A DNA stretch of 64,000 nucleotides from Eutreptiella sp. 'Long Island Sound 2002' (Eukaryota > Euglenozoa > Euglenophyceae > Eutreptiales > Eutreptiaceae). Numbering within the stretch: the first letter of the stretch is position 1; each line of letters starts with the position of its first letter. Below, one piece after another: positions 1 to 11,359 of the stretch. The stretch lies in assembly GCA_964036045.1 (NCBI GenBank), contig OZ038380.1:66783591-66847590 (forward strand), written 5' to 3'. The translations under genes were made by a program, and so were the position numbers. The notes under the pieces are model-generated. The model did no database searches. It had not been told where the DNA came from and saw only the letters and a list, made by a program, of their open reading frames with translations.

Positions 1-109
1 CAAGGACAAGAACAAGACGACTAGAAAGGAAAGAAGGGAAAGGAAGAAGGGCGTCAACGAGGTTGATGCGGAGGAGAACACCCCTCCTTCCACAACCGAC
101 GCCCCCTAG
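1..109 (+). pseudogene. gag C-terminal tail fragment, first tandem copy (element A)
   Basis: Only the last ~36 codons are visible. They encode the Lys/Arg/Asn/Asp-rich tail seen at the end of gag in element B and end at the TAG at 107-109. The reading frame is disturbed relative to B: the basic stretch is shifted by small indels, so no intact tail can be read. Its duplicate is at 1518-1626. In B this tail directly precedes the readthrough stop codon. Confidence 0.8.
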
Positions 110-142
110 CGGAGCCCCTGCAGCCAAGGGCCCCAGCTAGGG
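104..142 (+). promoter_or_regulatory. Gag stop codon inside a stem-loop (element A, first copy)
   Basis: The gag stop TAG (107-109) lies within CCCTAGC (104-110), which is perfectly complementary to GCTAGGG (136-142) across a 25-nt loop. The same arrangement occurs in the duplicate (1621-1627 with 1653-1659) and in element B. By inference this is a readthrough signal for making Gag-Pol. In A it can no longer serve, because another TAG follows in frame near position 180. Confidence 0.6.
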
Positions 143-256
143 CGGTCTCAGGATGGTGACGCCGGAAGCGCCGAACCATCCTAGTCGGGAGTCGATAAGC
201 ACAAGGGGACTGCCGCGGGCGGAAGGCCCGGTCTGGCACCAAGTCGCGGAGGCGGG

Positions 257-1215
257 GTGAGGGCAAGTGAAGGCACGAACCCTTGCACCCGTCCGTCCTT
301 CGCGACCAAGAATGTGTTTGACGTACTTCAGGATCTATCCGAGAGTATCGGAGGATCACCCGGACCGCAGCTGGATGCTGCAGATGGGCAGCCTGAGCCC
401 ATTGTCCACGACCTGCACCAGTCGCTTGTCGAGCTTCTGGAACGGCCGGAGATCCTGAGCTTGCACGCCGTGCGCCGAGTTGGGCGCGAGCGGCAGTTGC
501 ACCTTAAGGTCCGTGCCTTATGCGGAGAAGTGGAAAAGGTTTTCGACGTGTTGGTTGACACGGGAGCACAAGTCAGCTTGGTCAAGGCTGGCCTACTCCC
601 ACCAGAGTGTCTGACCGACAGTCGGAAACCTGTCAGGCTGAAGGTGGCGAACAGCCAGTAAATGGTGTGAGGCACGAAGGAAGCGGCCATCGGGCTGCAG
701 TTCGTGAACCATCGTGAGCTGAGCCGCCCAGACCTCGGCAAGGAAATCCTCCTGCACGGTCGCTTCTACGAGGCCGAGATGGACTGGGACATGATCGTTG
801 GATACGACTTCATGATGGAGACGGACTGCGGCGTTCTCCCGGCCCAAGCCTCCATGACCCTGTACCAGGACGACCAGCTCTTGTGGCTTTCGTCACCTGA
901 GCACCATGTGGAATGCCAATGGATCCACCCCGAACGCAATCAGCTCGAAGTGGCCGCGCAGGACACTGAGCCCACTGGGCCAGCGAACCAGGAGTACGGC
1001 GTAATGCCGGAAGTGGCGAACCGAGTGGTCGCGGACCTGGGAGCGTCGGATCTGGCCCTGGATGCGTTCTCTTCAGGAACCTCCGCCCATCTTCGGGTAT
1101 GTGAGAAGTACTGGAGCGCACAGGACTCCGCGTGGAAGAAGCTCTGGGGTCCGCATCAGGGCTTGATGTGGATCCATTGCCCTCGATGGGACATTCCAAG
1201 AGCGATAGCGAGAAG
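257..1215 (+). pseudogene. Protease-region pol fragment, first tandem copy (element A)
   Basis: This encodes the N-terminal pol segment with the retroviral-type aspartic protease motif LVDTGAQ (about 550-570). A TAA at 659-661 replaces a Tyr codon found in element B, and a TGA a few codons later replaces a Gly codon. Reading resumes in the same frame to about 1215, where it is fused to gag-tail sequence. It is therefore a duplicated, nonsense-bearing fragment and cannot give a working protein. The identical stops are in the second copy, so the mutations predate the duplication or were copied between the units. Confidence 0.88.
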
Positions 1216-1626
1216 TTCATACGAGCTCAGCCGCAGGGCTGTTTCGTGTGTTATGGGAGGAAGAAAGGCTTCAACCATGACCACCGAACATGCCCCACCC
1301 ACAAGGCCAACACGGAGGCTTACAAGAAGGCGCACGGGTCGAAGAAGCGTGCGCCCGCGGGTATCCGGGAAGCCAAAGTGGAGGTCGACAAGGACGAGCT
1401 GGCCAAGCTGATGTCGTCGGTGGGGACCGAGTTGGCCAAGGAGATCCAGGAGATCAAGCGGAACTGAGTCCCCGGGTCGGACAACAAGAACGAGGAGAAC
1501 AACCAGAACGACCAGAACAAGGACAAGAACAAGACGACTAGAAAGGAAAGAAGGGAAAGGAAGAAGGGCGTCAACGAGGTTGATGCGGAGGAGAACACCC
1601 CTCCTTCCACAACCGACGCCCCCTAG
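1216..1626 (+). pseudogene. gag C-terminal fragment with zinc knuckle, second copy (element A)
   Basis: This matches the end of the element B gag. It includes the Cys-His motif CFVC...H....C (from about 1240), with spacing CX2CX8HX4C rather than the usual CX2CX4HX4C, followed by a Lys-rich segment. A TGA at 1465-1467 replaces the Trp codon found in B, about 53 codons before the normal gag stop at 1624-1626. The 5' junction at about 1215 joins it to protease sequence, so it has no N-terminus of its own. Confidence 0.85.
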
Positions 1627-1773
1627 CGGAGCCCCTGCAGCCAAGGGCCCCAGCTAGGGCGGTCTCAGGATGGTGACGCCGGAAGCGCCGAACCATCCTA
1701 GTCGGGAGTCGATAAGCACAAGGGGACTGCCGCGGGCGGAAGGCCCGGTCTGGCACCCAGTCGCGGAGGCGGG

Positions 1774-4700
1774 GTGAGGGCAAGTGAAGGCACGAACCCT
1801 TGCACCCGTCCGTCCTTCGCGACCAAGAATGTGTTTGACGTACTTCAGGATCTATCCGAGAGTATCGGAGGATCACCCGGACCGCAGCTGGATGCTGCAG
1901 ATGGGCAGCCTGAGCCCATTGTCCACGACCTGCACCAGTCGCTTGTCGAGCTTCTGGAACGGCCGGAGATCCTGAGCTTGCACGCCGTGCGCCGAGTTGG
2001 GCGCGAGCGGCAGTTGCACCTTAAGGTCCGTGCCTTATGCGGAGAAGTGGAAAAGGTTTTCGACGTGTTGGTCGACACGGGAGCACAAGTCAGCTTGGTC
2101 AAGGCTGGCCTACTCCCACCAGAGTGTCTGACCGACAGTCGGAAACCTGTCAGGCTGAAGGTGGCGAACAGCCAGTAAATGGTGTGAGGCACGAAGGAAG
2201 CGGCCATCGGGCTGCAGTTCGTGAACCATCGTGAGCTGAGCCGCCCAGACCTCGGCAAGGAAATCCTCCTGCACGGTCGCTTCTACGAGGCCGAGATGGA
2301 CTGGGACATGATCGTTGGATACGACTTCATGATGGAGACGGACTGCGGCGTTCTCCCGGCCCAAGCCTCCATGACCCTGTACCAGGACGACCAGCTCTTG
2401 TGGCTTTCGTCACCTGAGCACCATGTGGAATGCCAATGGATCCACCCCGAACGCAATCAGCTCGAGATGGCCGCGCTGGACACTGAGCCCATTGGGCCAG
2501 CGAACCAGGAGTACGCCGTAATGCCGGAAGTGGCGAACCGAGTGGTCGCGGACCTGGGAGCGTCGGATCTGGCCCTGGATGCGTTCTCTTCAGGAACCTC
2601 CGCCCATCTTCGGGTATGTGAGAAGTACTGGAGCGCACAGGACTCCGCGTGGAAGAAGCTCTGGGGTCCGCATCAGGGCTTGATGTGGATCCATTGCCCT
2701 CGATGGGACATTCCAAGAGCGATAGCGAAGATTCGCAAGGACCGCTCCAAGGCAGTGCTGGTTGTTCCTATGGGATGCACCGAGGAGGAAAGTACCCGAC
2801 ATTGGGTAGCCTCATTGACCAACATGACCTTAAACAAGGTCGTCCTACCGGCTGGAGAGAGTGTCTATCAGGACGCTAAGGGACAGCCCATGCCACCCCA
2901 GAGATGGCCAACAGAATTCCACTATGTGGATGGGGGCCTTGATCAGGCCGACACCACGGACTTCGTCTGTGTCAACCGCATCATAGCAGAGCCATGGAGG
3001 CAATGCTTTGCGGTTCCCCCTGTTGACATCGAAGAATCGGTATCGGAAGACCCCCTCACTGAGGAGGAGTGGGATCCGGTTCAGGGGTACATGGATCAGC
3101 CCTTTCACGACTGGGGAAACCAGCGTGAGGGCAAAGGCCAGGACAAAGCCTGGTGGGAACTGGACTCAATTGTCTCCGGTTCCTATGAAGGGAACACCTT
3201 CGTTCAGAAGGTGCTGGATCACATGTCCAGCCTAGACGAGCCGCCTGGCGGTAACCCACCCACCTACGGCGATCTGTTCCGAGGCAAGACCAGAGATGGC
3301 CCTTTGGGCCACCTAGGAAGACCACCTGAGCCGAAACCGAGCGGGGTCGCTACCCCTCAAGTAAGCTCCGTGGTTCAAGTGCCCGGAAAAGCCAAGGCGG
3401 AGTCCGATGACTGCCCCAAGATCCAGGCGCTGAGGGCCAGGCTGAAGCAGAAGTATGGTGATACCTTCTTCAGCGGTAAGCCTGTGTTTCCCCCACCGGT
3501 GCGTGGACCGTATGGCGAGGTCAGGATACGACTGAAGCAGGACCCCCGTGTGTATCGCCGAGTGGGCCTCTCCGTGCTTCGTCGTCCCCAAGAAGGTGGC
3601 CGGTGAGTGGCGGCTCGTGGTCGACTACCGCGGCCTGAACGCCCAAACGCAGCATGATAGCTATACGCTTCCCCTCATTGAGGACATGCTGCAAAAACAA
3701 CACCGGCGGAGGATCTTCACGGTCATTGACCTGAAACATGGTTATCATCAGATGCCTCTCGCCGAGGAGTCCCGTGCCTGCACAGCCAAGAGCACCCCAC
3801 TTGGACCTCTCCAGTGGAAGGTGATGCCCATGGGCGTTACCAACGGCAATGCGGCTTTTCAGCGGATGCTGGAGAACCTGCTTGAGCCAGTGCGTGACTG
3901 TGCGGACCCCTTCGTGGACGACGTGATCATCGCGTCCGGGGACCCCAGTATGAGCTACGAGGAGCTCCTGGAGGCACATGAAAGGGACGTCACTCGAGTG
4001 CTGGACCTTCTGGTCCGGCACAAACTCACGGGCAGCAGTGACAAGGCCACCATTGCGGTAGGCGAGGTGGTCTTCGCTGGCCACGTAGTCGGGAACGGGC
4101 AGCGAAAGCCCATACCTGGCAAGGTGGCTGCGATTGAGCACTGGGAAAAGCCCAAGACGGTCTCTGAGCTACGGGCGTATCTGGGGTTCTGCAACTACTA
4201 CTCGGGGTATATCAAGATGTATGCCGAGTATGCAGCCCCCATGACAACCATGCTCAAAGGCAACCGAGAGGAGACCAAGAAGGGGTCCAAGAAGGCTTTG
4301 GTCTGGACTGAAGAGTCTGACCGTGCCTTTGAGGGGATGAAGCAGGCGCTGCTATCCGCAGTGGGTCTGCACCTCGTGGATCCCGACCGAGGGTTCGTCC
4401 TGCGCACCGACGCTTCCGACTACGCCGTTGGCGCTGTCTTGGAGCAAGTGCTTGACGATGGGAGGCACGTGCCCGTGGCCTTCTGGAGCCGAGTCCTGGC
4501 GGAAGGCCAGAGACGGACGTGGACGCCCCGTGAAAAGGAGGCGTATGCCATCGTCATGGCTCTCAGGAAATGGGCTGGGTACATAGCCCTCCATCCCGTC
4601 ACCGTCTGCACCGACCATCAGAGTCTGCAGTCGTGGCACAAAGAGCACGTGGACACCCCCTCAGGTCCCGCCTCCCGACGGGCAAGATGGCATGAGACCT

Positions 4701-6514
4701 TGGCCAAGTTGGACCTCACGGTTGTGTATATTCCTGGAAAGGATAACACCGTGGCGGACTGTCTCAGTAGGTGGGCCTATCCCGCCAGCAAGGGCATGAC
4801 GGATATCTCTGCCCATGGCGATGAGGCTGAGAACGCTGAAGACAAGAAGATCATCGAAATGGAGCGCCTGATGGAGGAGGAGGGTGTTAAATGCTTCGTC
4901 GTCATGGCTGCGGATGCCCCCCTCGCGTCGAGGGTGAGCAGAGCGGTCAGTGTACTGGCCTCTGAGGGAGCTGAGTCCGGCAAGCACCTCTTCCCGGAGT
5001 CTTGCCTCCAGGACGACTGGACCGACGATTACGCCAAGTCTGAGGTCTTTGCGGCCGAGTATAGGGCTTTGACCGACCCTGATGACGGGCAGAAGTGGCC
5101 AAAGGGGCTGACTGAGGAAGATGGCAAGCTCTACCGTAATGGTAAGCTGCTAGTACCAGAGACCCCCTTGCTTGAGCTTTGTGAAGCTTGGCACCACCAC
5201 ATGCTGCACCCAGGGGTCAAGAAGCAAGCCCTTGACATGCAGCGTTGGTTCGAGATCGACCATATCGTTCTCTACACCGCCATCAAGAACGTCAGGAAGG
5301 GTTGCTCGGTCTGTCAGGCCTGCAATCCCGATAACCGGAACGTCAAGGGGGAAGCCCAATGGACCCCGGTTCCTGACCAGTCCATGGAGAGCGTGGCCAT
5401 GGACGTCTTCTCCATGCCCGAAGTGCACATTGGCAAGGAGACCTTTGACTGTGTGGTTCTTTGCGTGGATCGCCACAGTGGCTACGTAGTAGCCGTTCCG
5501 GCACGCAAAAAGGGGTTGCTTGCCAAGGAAGTGGCAGTCATTATGATTCGTCATTGGCTGACTGTCTTTGACATCCCCCGCACCATTTGCAGTGACCGAG
5601 GGCCCCAGTTTACTGGTGGCTGGTTCAAGGTCATGTGTTCCCTCATGGGAATACGTCACGCCAAGAGCGTCGCCTATCTCAGCCGGTCTAACGGCCGTGC
5701 TGAAGTGGCTGGACGGCAGCTGTTCGAGAAGCTGCGCAAGATGCACATCACCAATTCACATCGGAACTGGTTCGAGGAGATGTGGCCTGCTCTGAAGGCC
5801 CATCATGACACCCCCACTCCGGGCGGTTTGTCCCTTCACCAGATTCTGTTCGGCAGGGACCCCCTGGGTAGGGGACTTCCCTTGTCTGGTGATGGCATGG
5901 CCATGGATGCCAAGGAATTCTTCGCGCGGCAAGAGCAAACGGCGCGGGACATCCGCCAGCAGCTCGAGAAGGAGCATGCTGAGCGTCAGAAGTCCGCCCC
6001 GAGCTCGACAGCGCAGAAGTTCAGGGTGGGAGACCCGGTGTGGGTGATCAGACCCCGCCCTATGGGCACCCACCGCACCAAGACCTGGTTCACACCCGGA
6101 GAGGTGGTCCGCAGGATTGGTGAGGACACCTACGGAATCAAGGTAGGTCACGGACAATTCCGGGAACGCCACGAGAGTCAACTCCGTGTGCGGGAACCCG
6201 ACCTCCGTGGCCAGCATGTGTCCCTGAGCTACGCTGCACATGAGGCCGATTCGGACGACCACTATGCAGAGCAGGACGACTATACTGTCGGGAAGATCCT
6301 GGCTCAGCGTCCGAAGGCCTCGGCACCTGGAGGTCCGGAGTTCAAGGTTCGTTGGTGAGGCTATGGGCCGTCCCACGACACTTGGGAACCCGTCTCCTCG
6401 TTCGTGCCGCGGGTCAATACTCCCTTCATGGAGTACATCCGCAGGCACAAGACCAAGATCCACGTTTCAGACTTGGCAGCACTCACCCGGGCGATTGCAG
6501 CCAGGGGTGCCTGA
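1774..6514 (+). pseudogene. pol: pol of element A: protease, RT, RNase H, integrase, chromodomain (disrupted)
   Basis: In order: protease motif LVDTGAQ; a linker; RT with VVDYRGLN and the catalytic FVDD (the YxDD box with F in place of Y); RNase H with RTDASDYAVG; integrase with an HHCC zinc-binding segment ending CSVCQAC; the DDE catalytic set (MDVF, SDRG, GRAEV); a DNA-binding tail; and the start of a chromodomain. Breaks compared with element B: TAA at 2176-2178 and a nearby TGA in the protease region; loss of about 95 bp near 3556, which removes the residues just before RT motif 1 and shifts the frame; and TGA at 6356-6358 replacing Arg in the chromodomain sequence KVRWRGY. The RT-to-integrase frame (3548-6358) is otherwise open for 936 codons. 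The original stop would be the TGA at 6512-6514. Confidence 0.93.
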
Positions 6515-7976
6515 TCAGCGCCCTGAGCTCTCCCTTGATGCGTTTTGAGGCGCTTGTGAGGCCGACGGATCGTCCCTCACTTGCTTGCTCTATCTCATCT
6601 TCAGGTGACCTGCCATCAGAGTGGCCATATACCCCCCCCTGCTGAATCCAGAGGAGTATGGCCCCTCTCTTTCACTTCTATTCGTCACTCCCCCCCCTGC
6701 TGAATCCTTGGGAAACCAGGCAGGACGACTGACCTTCACACTCTTTGAGCTCTTGGGGCCTTGAAGCCCATACGACGTTGCGCAGCGGATGCCGCTGTCA
6801 TCGGCATTGCGATTTTGGGTGAGTGGTCTGGTTCCATGGCACTTGCGGAATCCAGACCAGTCGACGTGTGTCTCGAGACTATATATGGCCTGAACTCAGG
6901 TGTTTTCCTGTCCACCCTCCTGCATTTGCCTTATCCTGACCGTGGCGTGGTTTGGCACTCTGTCCAGAGTGTGTTTACACGCCTATTTACCCCGCTTGTT
7001 TTGCTTTTCTGTTCCCCAGGATATGTGCACCTCTATTTCAGCCCATCACTGAAGTGTGGACTGTTTCCCCCCCCCGACGGGATGCTTATCGTATACAAAG
7101 GCGCCTTGAGTCGCCGTGTACATGTTCTTACAGCCTGGTCCAGCCTGGACCAGTACCTGAGTACAGATTCTACTGTTTGAGTGCCCGTGATACCGTGTGC
7201 CCTATTCGTTGTGATGTGCAGATCCTGATGGCGCCAGGCGGGAAGCCCAGTTGCCTAACTACACTCCCAGCGGTCCGCCACTGTCAGTCCCAGTGTGAGC
7301 CTACCGATTCGCAGACGCACTTGCAGTCGGATGGCGGCCTCCGGTGCTCCTGACCTCGGTCAGTCTGCCTGGGAAACTGGTGGTTTGAGGAGTCGACACC
7401 TCCGCCCACACTGCATGAGGACTCCCTCATGTATGGCCTTCGTTGTAATAGGGCGAGGGAAAACACGGCCTTGATGCCCGATCCCTTAAGGAGGAGCTCG
7501 TTCGGCTGTACCACTCTGGACTCGCGTCGTATGGATATGGACATGGTGCACCCGAGGAAGGACCCGTGGGGACTCTCCCCAGTCGGCGGGCCTTGGGAAG
7601 CTTGGGGTAGCCTGATGGATCTTTGTGGTCCTTCTCGACCTGTGGGACCACCTCGGTCGGCGTGTGTCGCCTATGTTGGCCGTGTATGCCACTGCCACTG
7701 TGGTGGTGACCGTAGCAGCCGGCACCCGGTGCGCCTGGTATCGGTTAACGGGTCCTTTGGATGCCGAACAATCGCCGCCAGGACCCGGGACTTGATACTT
7801 GATAGTATACATGTGCTACGAGCTTTTACAGCATCATACCTATCTTACTGTGGGATTTGGGCAGCCTCACCTGAGTCAGCCTGAAGTGAGGGTGTGACAC
7901 CGCCCCCTTCAGGGGATGGTCCTGGGTACCCGCTGCCATGCATGGGTGTTATCGAGCCCCCCCCAGGGTTTGCTCT
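6515..7976 (+). other. 3' noncoding region of element A between pol and LTR
   Basis: About 1.46 kb with no credible ORF. It is homologous, in inverted orientation, to 14364-15845 of element B. A 17-bp string CCCCCCCTGCTGAATCC occurs twice (about 6633-6650 and 6692-6709). Such a long gap between the pol stop and the polypurine tract is unusual, and its role is unknown. Confidence 0.7.
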
Positions 7977-7987
7977 AAGGAGGGGGG
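7977..7987 (+). promoter_or_regulatory. Polypurine tract of element A
   Basis: AAGGAGGGGGG lies immediately before the LTR start TGAAGC. The identical 11-mer precedes the 3' LTR of element B. In this family it would prime plus-strand DNA synthesis. Confidence 0.85.
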
Positions 7988-10900
7988 TGAAGCGGTACCC
8001 AGAACCCCATGGCTAGGTTAGGGCATACAACCGGTCTCCGGTTCACTAACCCCATGTACGGAAGGGAAGACCGGTCTCCGGTCCACTAACCCCATGTACG
8101 GAAGGCGCCCGTTGACGCCCGGTGCGAGCCCGGCGGGAGCGTGTTCCGTGCCGTAAAGCCCCGCATCGGCAACCGATGCACCGCCAGCGGAGATTTATAT
8201 ATCAGAACATCAGGAATCAACAGGGTTTTATTTTCATATTGTTTCCGTCAATTTTTACGCTTCCGTTCTGATACTCACTGTTTTGGCAGCTGGCGGTTAG
8301 CTCGCGACTTTAGCGTAACCGCCAGTTTAACTGTTATTAATGGGAATTTTAACGCTATCCGTGACGAAGGCTCTAAAGTCTTCAGGAACTGCATTGATGC
8401 ATCCGCAATTTTCACATTCTACACTCGCAACCTTAATCCGAATTTTTCAGGATGTCGAAATCGGATTTTCAACTTCGACATCCCTGCACTTGATTTGACC
8501 TCCTTCGAGTGGACCTACGTGCTTCCCTATGCACGAATCAACTTTCCTTTTATCTTGCCCTCCATTTGTCTTAAAGATATGGGCAAAACAAAGTTGATTC
8601 GTGAGGCCACTTTTGAGGGTCATATCTCGTGCCGCTTGCGAGGAATGACAATTAGGAAACGTGGGATGTATTCACAATACTCCCGACGTAATTTAGGAAG
8701 CTTCATATGCCTTGCGTCTCCACACGTGCGCGCTAGTGTAATGGATCATGGTCAAGAGGGTAGAGTTTGCGTTATAACTCTTTGACCATGATATTGCGTG
8801 CGTCAGGATAACCTTCGAGTGTAGCGCGCGATTGTTGGTGTTGCATAGGAACTCTCCTTGAGTTCCTATGAACGATTGACACAAAGATATGCCCTTGGAG
8901 GGGCATGACATATCGTGGGGGGAGCTACCCTTTTGGGCAATATGTGTATGTGCCATGTGTTGTGTTGCGTACCCATTTGGCGGGTCCATTGCTCCGAGCC
9001 AAACCCGCCAATGGACCTCATATTGCGCAAGCCCCTTCTTCATACTCCGTACGATCAATTGCAAGCCTAACCTTCGTGAAGGAAAGCTTGTGTGGCGATC
9101 CCGTAGCGATGCGTTGGGAGCAAGGTGTGTGTTTTGCAATTTTCCATAATTTCATGTGCCCACTTGGGAAGTAGCGCTCGTGACCTTTCAAAGCGCCCCA
9201 AGTGGAGCACATATGTGGAATCGCAGGTCATTGGTGTCAAGTCATCATGTTTAGAAGGATTAGTTGATTGCACGATCCAAGCCGAAGATATTATAATATA
9301 ATTGTGCACCTTTCAAGGCACTTTTGTGTATCTTTGTGCCAATTTTGCCGTTTTTGGCCCGTCATGATGTCAAGTGGCGACCGTGTATTCCAACGTTGCG
9401 CTCAATTGACATCATGACTCAAGTATGATATAGGGGTACATACTTCGGTGCCCAACATATCTTGGACCCGGCGAATAACTCCTCTTGTGCTTGGCACGCC
9501 GTGGCCGCCATGTTGGCGATTTGGGACTATCCCAAATCATGGGCTCACTTGGCGACCCTGCTATTCCCAAAAACAGAGGAGTTGGGCGACGCCCAACAGA
9601 TATGTTGGACACACATGACTTGATACGAATCCTATGGCACACTCCGGTCCAAGTCGGGCATGTGCCTCATTTGCCCCGACCATGAGTACGCGCATTTTCG
9701 GCCATTTTGAGCAATTTTCCACTTTCGCTGCCCGCCGTGCACTATGTTCTGCCCCCCCGTGCACGCCGGACGCATGGACCAATGGACCATATATGACATG
9801 AGTGATATGTATATTGGTCCCCATGGTTCGCACACCACGTGGGCGAAGCGGAGCAACCTTCGTTAAGGCGCTAGCCCAAAGTGAGTGTGGGCAATTTCGC
9901 CATTTTGGCGTTTGTGGACCCAATTGGGATGGTCACCACGCCAAGTGGCATGGAGATCTTTGAGAGCCAAAGGCATGGGAGTCTACGTTGGACTCCTTGT
10001 GGATCGCGTATGGAATAGCAGAACGGATCTCTAAGCCGGCGTGGAGATATACTATTCAGAGCACCCCGGATTTTGGCTCATTTCAGGCAGCCAAAATGAC
10101 TCCCTTTTGGGACCCCAATTTCAACCCCCCGTGTGGTCAATTGGCGGCCCCATATCTTTATGCCCACAGGGAGCCCGGACCCAATCCCAAATTGGACACT
10201 CAGATATCAGTCCTAGGTCCCGCCTCCTATCCTGTGAGCCCTTGGCCTTGCCCTGGCTGGGGGGGCCACGCGTGGGGATGACGCCAATTTTGGTGATTTT
10301 GGCATCACGACCCCACTTGACGAATCCGTGTTGCCCTGATGCCGGGACCTCAGAGGGAACCAGGTTGGGTGAGGGCTACGGGGAGTTCGTACTCGAAGGG
10401 CATAGGGTCAGTTGCCTCGTCCCTACCTCTGGCGGGTCCTGATGAGGGGTCAATTTTGGAGATTTTGGAGCTAATATCAGTTTGGGCTGAAACAGCCCAT
10501 TTTCAGCTACCAACTCCTGAGGGATAATGGCGGGGCCATCTCTCTTGCTCAGAGTGGAGTTCCGACCCGCTGTTAAGGGAGCATGGGAAGCCACTGTCGG
10601 TTGGCCTTGGAGCCCCTTGGTTCCGAGGAACTCGCCTGTGGCTGGGCGGGACACCCCCCCTATTGGCAGGGTTTCAGGGTCCGGACTGAGCAGGGCATGG
10701 GTTGTGTTTGGGCCCCCGCCCCCACCAGCCACTGGGAGGGTCGGACCTGGGAATTGGATATGAGTTGGGACTGATTGTCTATAGTCCTGTGATGCCCTTA
10801 CCCCAGTCCAGTCTTCACCCCATGTGTACATATCCTGATGTGTTGCTGTACATACTTTCGTTCCCTTTTTGCAGAGTGGCAAGGATCCTGAAACGCTTTG

Positions 10901-11011
10901 TCACATGACACGAGCGTATTGATGCCCTTGTGAGCGTAGTGCTTTGCCTGCCTGCTCACCTGTGCGTGTCACCGCAGCGTCCCGTGGCCGGCCCCCCACG
11001 GGAACGCGTCA
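7988..11011 (+). repeat. 3' LTR of element A (3024 bp)
   Basis: It begins TGAAGCGGTACCC and ends GGAACGCGTCA (TG...CA). It matches the inverted LTRs of element B (11360-14352 and 25654-28654) over its whole length but is clearly more diverged from them than they are from each other. It contains a set of perfect short stem-loops (8450-8483, 8745-8792, 8844-8870, 8889-8906, 9361-9417, 9518-9538, 9581-9597) that recur in the B LTRs. It also has a short local duplication at about 8030-8104. A 214-codon frame (8141-8785) is open here and in both B LTRs, but is probably not a gene. LTRs of 3 kb are very long for Ty3/gypsy elements. Confidence 0.92.
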
Positions 11012-11359
11012 CTATACACAGATCTGGGCAAGGAGTTTGATAATGATTTGATCGGGCAATTTTCAGAGCACTAAGGCATCGTATTGCATGGTGCCCCTGG
11101 TGCCTCACACTGCCGAGTGGGTGGAGTTGAGCGACATCATCTTCAGTTGCAACAGTACACTGGGGTTACCCCGGGAGGCGGATGCCACGCTGTCTATGCA
11201 AGATGCCTGTGATGTGGCGTGTATGGCGGCCAAAGTTCACCCTATTGCAGACAGGGGTCTTTCTCGGCAACAAATTGTGTATGGTGTGGCAGCCAGTGTA
11301 TATACACAGGACAGTGGGTGTGCACGTGCCTACTGATGGCCATGCACACGCACACCTAG
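11012..11359. other. Host spacer between two convergent LTRs
   Basis: This is the only sequence between the outer end of the A LTR (11011) and the outer end of the B LTR (11360). One open frame of 82 codons (11088-11336, plus) resembles nothing I recognise and could be a fragment of the pre-insertion locus. A perfect 12-bp palindrome GTGTATATACAC is at 11296-11307. The last four bases, CTAG, are the target duplication of element B. Confidence 0.6.
11356..11359. repeat. Target-site duplication of element B, left copy
   Basis: CTAG immediately outside the 3' LTR, repeated at 28655-28658 immediately outside the 5' LTR. It is only 4 bp and self-complementary, but it falls exactly at both TG...CA boundaries. 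Confidence 0.75.

Larger units (their letters stand above)
1..2732 (+). repeat. 1517-bp tandem duplication inside element A
   Basis: Sequence from 1 onward recurs at 1518 onward with an offset of exactly 1517 bp. The first visible copy ends at about 1215, where protease-region sequence is joined directly to the gag tail (from 1216). The second copy ends at about 2732, where the intact order continues into RT. One unit is therefore gag tail plus readthrough region plus N-terminal pol including the protease. The copies differ at only a few positions (for example around 955-1015 against 2472-2532). The head of the first copy lies outside the window. Confidence 0.95.
1..11011 (+). mobile_element. 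Element A: 5'-truncated (by window edge), decayed Ty3/gypsy chromovirus
   Basis: The window opens inside the gag tail. It runs through a duplicated gag-tail/protease segment, RT, RNase H, integrase and a broken chromodomain, then about 1.5 kb of noncoding sequence, a polypurine tract at 7977-7987 and a 3' LTR at 7988-11011. Protein segments match those of element B (11360-28654) closely along their whole length, so A and B belong to one family. A cannot make a full Gag-Pol. It has stop codons in the gag tail (1465-1467), after gag (TAG near 180), in the protease region (TAA at 659-661 and its duplicate), a deletion and frameshift near 3556, and a TGA inside the chromodomain (6356-6358). The 5' LTR and most of gag lie to the left and are not visible. 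Confidence 0.93.
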
